The translations under genes were made by a program, and so were the position numbers. DNA of 64,000 nt, from assembly GCF_042879035.1 (NCBI RefSeq), contig NZ_JBIAOU010000001.1, positions 1,090,304-1,154,303 of the forward strand, in the 5' to 3' direction. Each line of letters opens with the position of its first letter. Position 1 is the first letter of the stretch. The notes under the pieces were generated by a model. It saw only the letters and a list, made by a program, of their open reading frames with translations, was not told the origin of the DNA and made no database searches. Below are positions 60,689 through 64,000 of this stretch, one piece after another. The stretch comes from Rhodococcus_G sp042879035 (GTDB lineage: Bacteria > Actinomycetota > Actinomycetes > Mycobacteriales > Mycobacteriaceae).

Positions 60689-62112
60689 GCCGAACCTCCC
60701 TCGCGGTCGCGGCGGCGGTCCTCGCCACCGCGTTGCTCGCCGGTTGCGGCTCGGTCATCGAGGGACGGCCGGTGTCGATCTACGACAACCCGTTCACCGT
60801 CGCCGGCCTGCCCGCCACCGACGGCCCGAGCGGACCCCGGCCGGACGCGCCGGCGTCGACACTGTCGGTGCGGGGCGCGGCCGGGTCCCCGGCGGACGTT
60901 CTCGCCACCGAGGCGGTCGACGACATCACCGACTTCTGGCACGCCGAGTACCCCCGTGTGTTCGCCGGCGCGTTCCGGCCGGTCACCGACCTGGTGTCGT
61001 GGGACCCCGAGACCTCGCCCGCCCAGTCCGGGACGTTCTGCGGGGACAGCACCCACGGTTTCGTCAACGCCGGCTACTGCACGCGGGACGGCTCGATCGG
61101 ATGGGACCGCACCGTCCTGCTGCCGACGCTGATGGACACGTTCGGCCCGATGGCCGTGGTGATGGTGATGGCCCACGAGTACGGTCACGCCGTCCAGCAC
61201 GATTCCGGTCTCGCCGGCGACGACGACCCGACACTGGTCCTCGAGCAGCAGGCCGACTGCTTCGCCGGCGCGTTCATGCGGCACGTCGCCGAGGGCGAGT
61301 CCGCGCATTTCACCCTCAACACGTCCGACGGACTGAACTCGGTGATGGCCGCGATGGTCGCGGTGCGGGACACCGACCCCAACGATCCGGAATCCGTGCA
61401 CGGCACCGCCTTCGAACGCGTGACCGCCTTCCAGATCGGGTTCACCGAGGGCGCGAGCGCCTGCACGGCGATCGACGAGGTGGAGGTCGAGAGCAGGCGG
61501 GCACAGCTTCCCCAGCAGTTCGCGACGAGCGACGACGGGGAGATGCCGGTGACCGAGGCAACCGTCGCGGTCACGGTCGACTCGTTGCAGTCACTGTTCG
61601 CGCTGCCCGAGGAACCCCGTGTCGTGTTCAGCGGCGCCGACACCGGCTGCTCCGACGCCGTGCCCACCGAACCGGTGTCGTACTGTCCCGCGACGAACAC
61701 GATCGGGGTGTCGATGCCCGAACTCGTCGAACGCGGCACACCCCACGACGGCGTCGCGGCGAACGACCTGCCCACCGATGTGCGCGGTGACTTCGCCGCC
61801 TACGTGCTCGTCGCGTCCCGGTTCACCCTCGCTGCCCAGCAGGCGGCGGGTGACGGTCTCACCGACCCCAAGACCGCGCTGCGTGCCGCCTGTCTGTCGG
61901 GTGCGTGGACGGCGGCGATCGCCGTGGGGCACGCGGGCACCGTCACACTCTCGCCGGGAGACCTCGACGAGGCGGTGTCCGGGTTGCTCAGCGACGGCCT
62001 GATGGCCAGCGACGTCAACGGCCGCACCGTTCCCAGCGGGTTCGCGCGCGTCGACGCGTTCCGCTCCGGGGTCCTCGGCGGCGAGGACGCCTGCGCGAAC
62101 CGATATGGCTGA
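60685..62112 (+). CDS. Lipoprotein neutral zinc metallopeptidase
   Basis: A 475-residue exported protein. The signal peptide ends in lipobox LLAGC (Cys21). The zinc-binding motif HEYGH is at about residues 163-167 in VMVMAHEYGHAVQHDSG. A downstream LEQQADCFAGAFMRH supplies the likely third ligand Glu/Asp and is characteristic of the neutral zinc metallopeptidase (YpfJ-like) family. Several Cys pairs fit an exported fold. ATG 60685 overlaps the glgB stop by 4 bases, so a surface protease is co-translated with cytoplasmic glucan enzymes, which is unusual. The C-terminus (ACANRYG) ends just before the low-complexity gap, so its exact end should be treated with care. Confidence 0.88.
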   Translation: MSRTSLAVAAAVLATALLAGCGSVIEGRPVSIYDNPFTVAGLPATDGPSGPRPDAPASTLSVRGAAGSPADVLATEAVDDITDFWHAEYPRVFAGAFRPVTDLVSWDPETSPAQSGTFCGDSTHGFVNAGYCTRDGSIGWDRTVLLPTLMDTFGPMAVVMVMAHEYGHAVQHDSGLAGDDDPTLVLEQQADCFAGAFMRHVAEGESAHFTLNTSDGLNSVMAAMVAVRDTDPNDPESVHGTAFERVTAFQIGFTEGASACTAIDEVEVESRRAQLPQQFATSDDGEMPVTEATVAVTVDSLQSLFALPEEPRVVFSGADTGCSDAVPTEPVSYCPATNTIGVSMPELVERGTPHDGVAANDLPTDVRGDFAAYVLVASRFTLAAQQAAGDGLTDPKTALRAACLSGAWTAAIAVGHAGTVTLSPGDLDEAVSGLLSDGLMASDVNGRTVPSGFARVDAFRSGVLGGEDACANRYG

Positions 62113-62362
62113 CGCCAGTGGTGGGGGGGGGGGGGGGGGGGGCGGCGCCCCCGCCCCCCCCCCCCCCGGGGGCCAAACAAGTGGGGGTGGCCCCACACCA
62201 CCCGGCGGTGGGCCAGGGCCCCGACCANNNNNNNNNNGGGGCGCCCCGCCGGGGGGGGGGCCCGCCCCCCCCCGCCCCCCCGCGGCGCCCCCCCCCCCCC
62301 CCCCCCCCCCGCCGCCCCCCCGCGCCCCCCCCGCCCCGCCCCCCCCCCCCACCACTGCGCTG
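62113..62362. other. Assembly gap with G/C homopolymer flanks
   Basis: Long runs of G and C surround ten N (62228-62237). The flanking bases are almost pure G or C and do not look like genomic sequence. Reading frames through it encode only Gly/Pro/Ala and are artefacts. The true distance between the metallopeptidase and the thioredoxin-like gene is unknown, and a small gene could be hidden here. Confidence 0.9.
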
Positions 62363-62368
62363 AAGGCG

Positions 62369-63322
62369 CTAGTACAGCGCGGACGCCAGCTTCCGCCGCG
62401 CGGCGACGACGACCGGATCGGCGGGGTCGAAGAGTTCGAACAGCTCGAGAAGTCGGGTCCGCACAGCGGTCTTGTCGTCGCCGACGTAACGCTTGACGGC
62501 ATCGATCAGCAGGGTGAATGCGTCCTCGGGCTGCTGGGTGTAGAGCAGCGCGTCGGCGGCGTCGAGCTGCGCCGCGACATCGGCGGGCCGCTCCGCGGCG
62601 GCGGCGACGGCATCCGGCGCGACCGACTGCACGCGAGCCAGGAACCGCACCTGACGCTGCGCGGCGAGTGCCTGCGCGTTCTTCGGCTCCGCGTCGAGGA
62701 TCGCCTGGTAGGCGGCCTCGGCGGCGTCCAGGTCGCCCTCGGCGAGCGCATCCTCCGCGGCGACGAACCGCGGATCCTCCGGTTCGGGCTCGGCACCCTC
62801 GACGGGCGGGCCCGACAGCTTGCCCGCGGTCGCGGCGAGAACCTGGCCGAGCCAACCGCGCACCTGCTCGATCGGCTGCACTCCCTGGAAGTCCGCGAGG
62901 GGCTGCCCGGCCGCGACAGCGACCACGGTGGGGATGGCCTGCACTCCGAAAGCCTGGGCGATCCGCATGTTCGCGTCGACGTCGACCTTCGCGAGCACCC
63001 AGGTCCCGTTGCCCTCCTGCGCGAGCGCGTCGAGCTCGGCGTTGAAGGCGACGCTGGCGTCGCTGCGTGGCGACCACAGCGACACGAGGACGACGACCTG
63101 CGTGGACCGTTCGAGAACCTCGGCCTCGAACGTCGCCTCGGTGACGTCGACGACCGGAGCGAGACCGGTGGCCGGACCGTCACCGGGAGCGGGTACAGCG
63201 GCCGCCGACGCCGGCGGCGGCTGCGGACGGTCCTTGAGTCCGGACAGATCCACTGCACCGGACATGGCAGCCGCCATCGCGGCGGACGGGCGTGCAGGCT
63301 GACGGGAACCGGGTCGAGTCAC
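62369..63322 (-). CDS. Thioredoxin-fold/TPR protein, YbbN (CnoX)-like
   Basis: A 317-residue protein. After a ~55-residue disordered N-terminus comes a thioredoxin domain (VVLVSLWSPRSDASVAFNAELDALAQEGNGTWVLAKVDVDANMRIAQAFGVQAIPTVVAVAAGQPLADFQGVQP). The CXXC site is replaced by SPRS, so it cannot act as a dithiol oxidoreductase. The C-terminal part is a TPR-like region (EDALAEGDLDAAEAAYQAIL). This layout matches YbbN/CnoX co-chaperones and Rv1324. GTG 63322 is used. The stop lies 6 bases from the assembly gap but the C-terminus looks natural. Confidence 0.88.
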   Translation of the reverse strand: MTRPGSRQPARPSAAMAAAMSGAVDLSGLKDRPQPPPASAAAVPAPGDGPATGLAPVVDVTEATFEAEVLERSTQVVVLVSLWSPRSDASVAFNAELDALAQEGNGTWVLAKVDVDANMRIAQAFGVQAIPTVVAVAAGQPLADFQGVQPIEQVRGWLGQVLAATAGKLSGPPVEGAEPEPEDPRFVAAEDALAEGDLDAAEAAYQAILDAEPKNAQALAAQRQVRFLARVQSVAPDAVAAAAERPADVAAQLDAADALLYTQQPEDAFTLLIDAVKRYVGDDKTAVRTRLLELFELFDPADPVVVAARRKLASALY

Positions 63323-63421
63323 GCTGCCAGTTTGTCACAGGCACGGGTACGCCCTCATGTCACGGCCGCGGGTGGTCACGTTCAGCGCCGCGGCGTTGTC
63401 GCGGTGCCCGGAACACGACAG

Positions 63422-63450
63422 CGCCCCCGGACCGGGATGATCCGGGGGCG
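63422..63450 (-). terminator. Terminator after the second DUF3817 gene
   Basis: CGCCCCCGGA/TCCGGGGGCG forms a perfect 10-base stem with a 9-base loop, 14 bases past the DUF3817 stop on the minus strand and 100 bases before the thioredoxin-like start. Confidence 0.75.
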
Positions 63451-63463
63451 ATGCTCGGCAGAA

Positions 63464-63850
63464 TCAGACCGCGTCGAGTTCGCGATCCTGGGTGGGGGTC
63501 GTCGTGGCGGCTGCGGGGGCGGAGAGTTCCCCGAGCTTGCCGTTGGTGACGGCCCAACGCTCGAAGACGACCGAGCCGAACGGCGGAACGCTGGACACGA
63601 GCGCCCAGAACGTGGTGGCCAGGCTCCACTTGAGCGAGCGCGCGGTGAGCAGCGAGATGATCACGAAGGGGATGAATGCGGCGACGCCGTGGATCATGCC
63701 GGGGATCCGCACGGCCTCCTCGAAGCCGAGTACCCACTTGAAGAACATGGCCACCAGCAGGATCGCCCAGGTGACGGCCTCCCAGATGGCGACCAGGCGG
63801 AACCGCTTCGCGGGAGTGGACACGTCGAAAATCTTCGGCATGCGCTCCAT
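63464..63850 (-). CDS. DUF3817 integral membrane protein (second paralogue)
   Basis: A 128-residue membrane protein with three hydrophobic helices. The DUF3817 pattern KRFRLVAIWEAVTWAILLVAMFFKWVLG...RIPGMIHGVAAFIPFVIISLLTARSLKWS is clear, with the conserved Glu in helix 1 and HG in helix 2. ATG 63850 is used; ATG 63841 is possible. It lies between the thiolase gene and the thioredoxin-like gene. The function is unknown. Confidence 0.87.
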   Translation of the reverse strand: MERMPKIFDVSTPAKRFRLVAIWEAVTWAILLVAMFFKWVLGFEEAVRIPGMIHGVAAFIPFVIISLLTARSLKWSLATTFWALVSSVPPFGSVVFERWAVTNGKLGELSAPAAATTTPTQDRELDAV

Positions 63851-63905
63851 TGTGCCCGAGGGCAGGGCGCCGCAGACTGTGATCTACGACGCCCTGTAGT
63901 GAACG

Positions 63906-64000
63906 CTACTTCTTCGGGACGCGGATGATCAGGGCGTCGCCCTGACCGCCGCCACCGCACAGGGCCGCGGCACCGACACCGCCGCCGCGGCGGCCGAGTT
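63906..64000 (-). CDS. fadA4: Acetyl-CoA acetyltransferase (thiolase), C-terminal end only
   Basis: Only the last ~30 residues are in the window. They read GGVGAAALCGGGGQGDALIIRVPKK before the TAG, which is the conserved thiolase C-terminal motif with the catalytic Cys in ALCGGGGQGDA. The position next to the Rv1324-like gene suggests the Rv1323 (FadA4) homologue. Confidence 0.85.
   Translation of the reverse strand, partial: LGRRGGGVGAAALCGGGGQGDALIIRVPKK

Noticed and set aside
62120..62350. A genuine simple-sequence repeat or G-quadruplex array
   Set aside because: Homopolymers flank a 10-N gap and look like low-quality read ends, not biological repeats.
62105..63928. Plus-strand open frame through the gap into the thioredoxin-like region
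   Set aside because: It begins in homopolymer artefact with N residues and is antisense to a recognisable gene.

Overview
The window is very GC-rich DNA from a mycolic-acid-forming actinobacterium, most likely Rhodococcus or a close relative. The evidence is a type I fatty acid synthase gene (fas) followed by acpS, a homologue of the mycolate reductase CmrA, a GlgE-pathway cluster, a DesA3-type desaturase with its reductase, and gene order that, as I recall it, matches two separate Mycobacterium tuberculosis blocks. Positions 14067-37203 resemble Rv2509-Rv2524c (cmrA, DUF853 ATPase, orn, tRNA-His, ldt, DUF3618, bcp, acpS, fas). Positions 38986-64000 resemble Rv1343c-Rv1323 (DUF3817, rdgB, rph, cAMP phosphodiesterase, rhomboid, S58 peptidase, DUF2017, clpS, pncB, dinG, glgP, glgE, glgB, thioredoxin-like, fadA4). 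The join between the blocks holds an HNH endonuclease gene, a tRNA-Leu and msrA. I see no IS element, prophage or CRISPR array.

Layout. 1-14000: mostly small regulator-plus-target units: FUSC/MarR around a palindromic operator; a desaturase-reductase operon facing a DesT/FabR-like TetR; a DUF1524 lipoprotein, an EEP-family enzyme and a PucR regulator; a hydrolase and membrane protein; an MFS carrier facing PadR; a FadH-like reductase. 14000-27500: cmrA, an acyl-CoA ligase, a frameshifted DUF853 ATPase, orn, tRNA-His, an L,D-transpeptidase, two identical tRNA-Lys genes, DUF3618, bcp, an amino-acid permease, and a TetR-controlled ABC exporter. 27490-37203: acpS and the 9.3-kb fas. 37204-46400: HNH gene, tRNA-Leu, msrA, then a minus-strand run of housekeeping genes from clpS to rdgB. 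46375-50700: pncB, a damaged MFS/TetR pair, pncA and dinG. 50708-64000: an FAD/Fe-S oxidoreductase, glgP facing glgE-glgB-metallopeptidase, an assembly gap, a thioredoxin-like gene, DUF3817 and the end of a thiolase gene.

How the genes fit together. Several serve lipid and envelope metabolism: Fas/AcpS make acyl chains, the desaturase pair unsaturates them, the ligase activates fatty acids, CmrA reduces mycolate precursors, and Ldt crosslinks peptidoglycan. GlgE, GlgB and GlgP make and recycle alpha-glucan. PncA and PncB are consecutive steps of NAD salvage.

Sequence quality matters. There is a 10-N gap inside G/C homopolymer sequence at 62120-62350. The DUF853 and MFS genes carry single-base frameshifts, most of them in G runs, so some apparent pseudogenes may be sequencing artefacts. 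Two non-coding patterns stand out: two families of dispersed inverted repeats (1916-1977 with 53563-53747; 21856-21910 with 39764-39814), and at least twelve genes with a TANNNT -10 box exactly 6-7 bases before the start codon, implying leaderless mRNAs.
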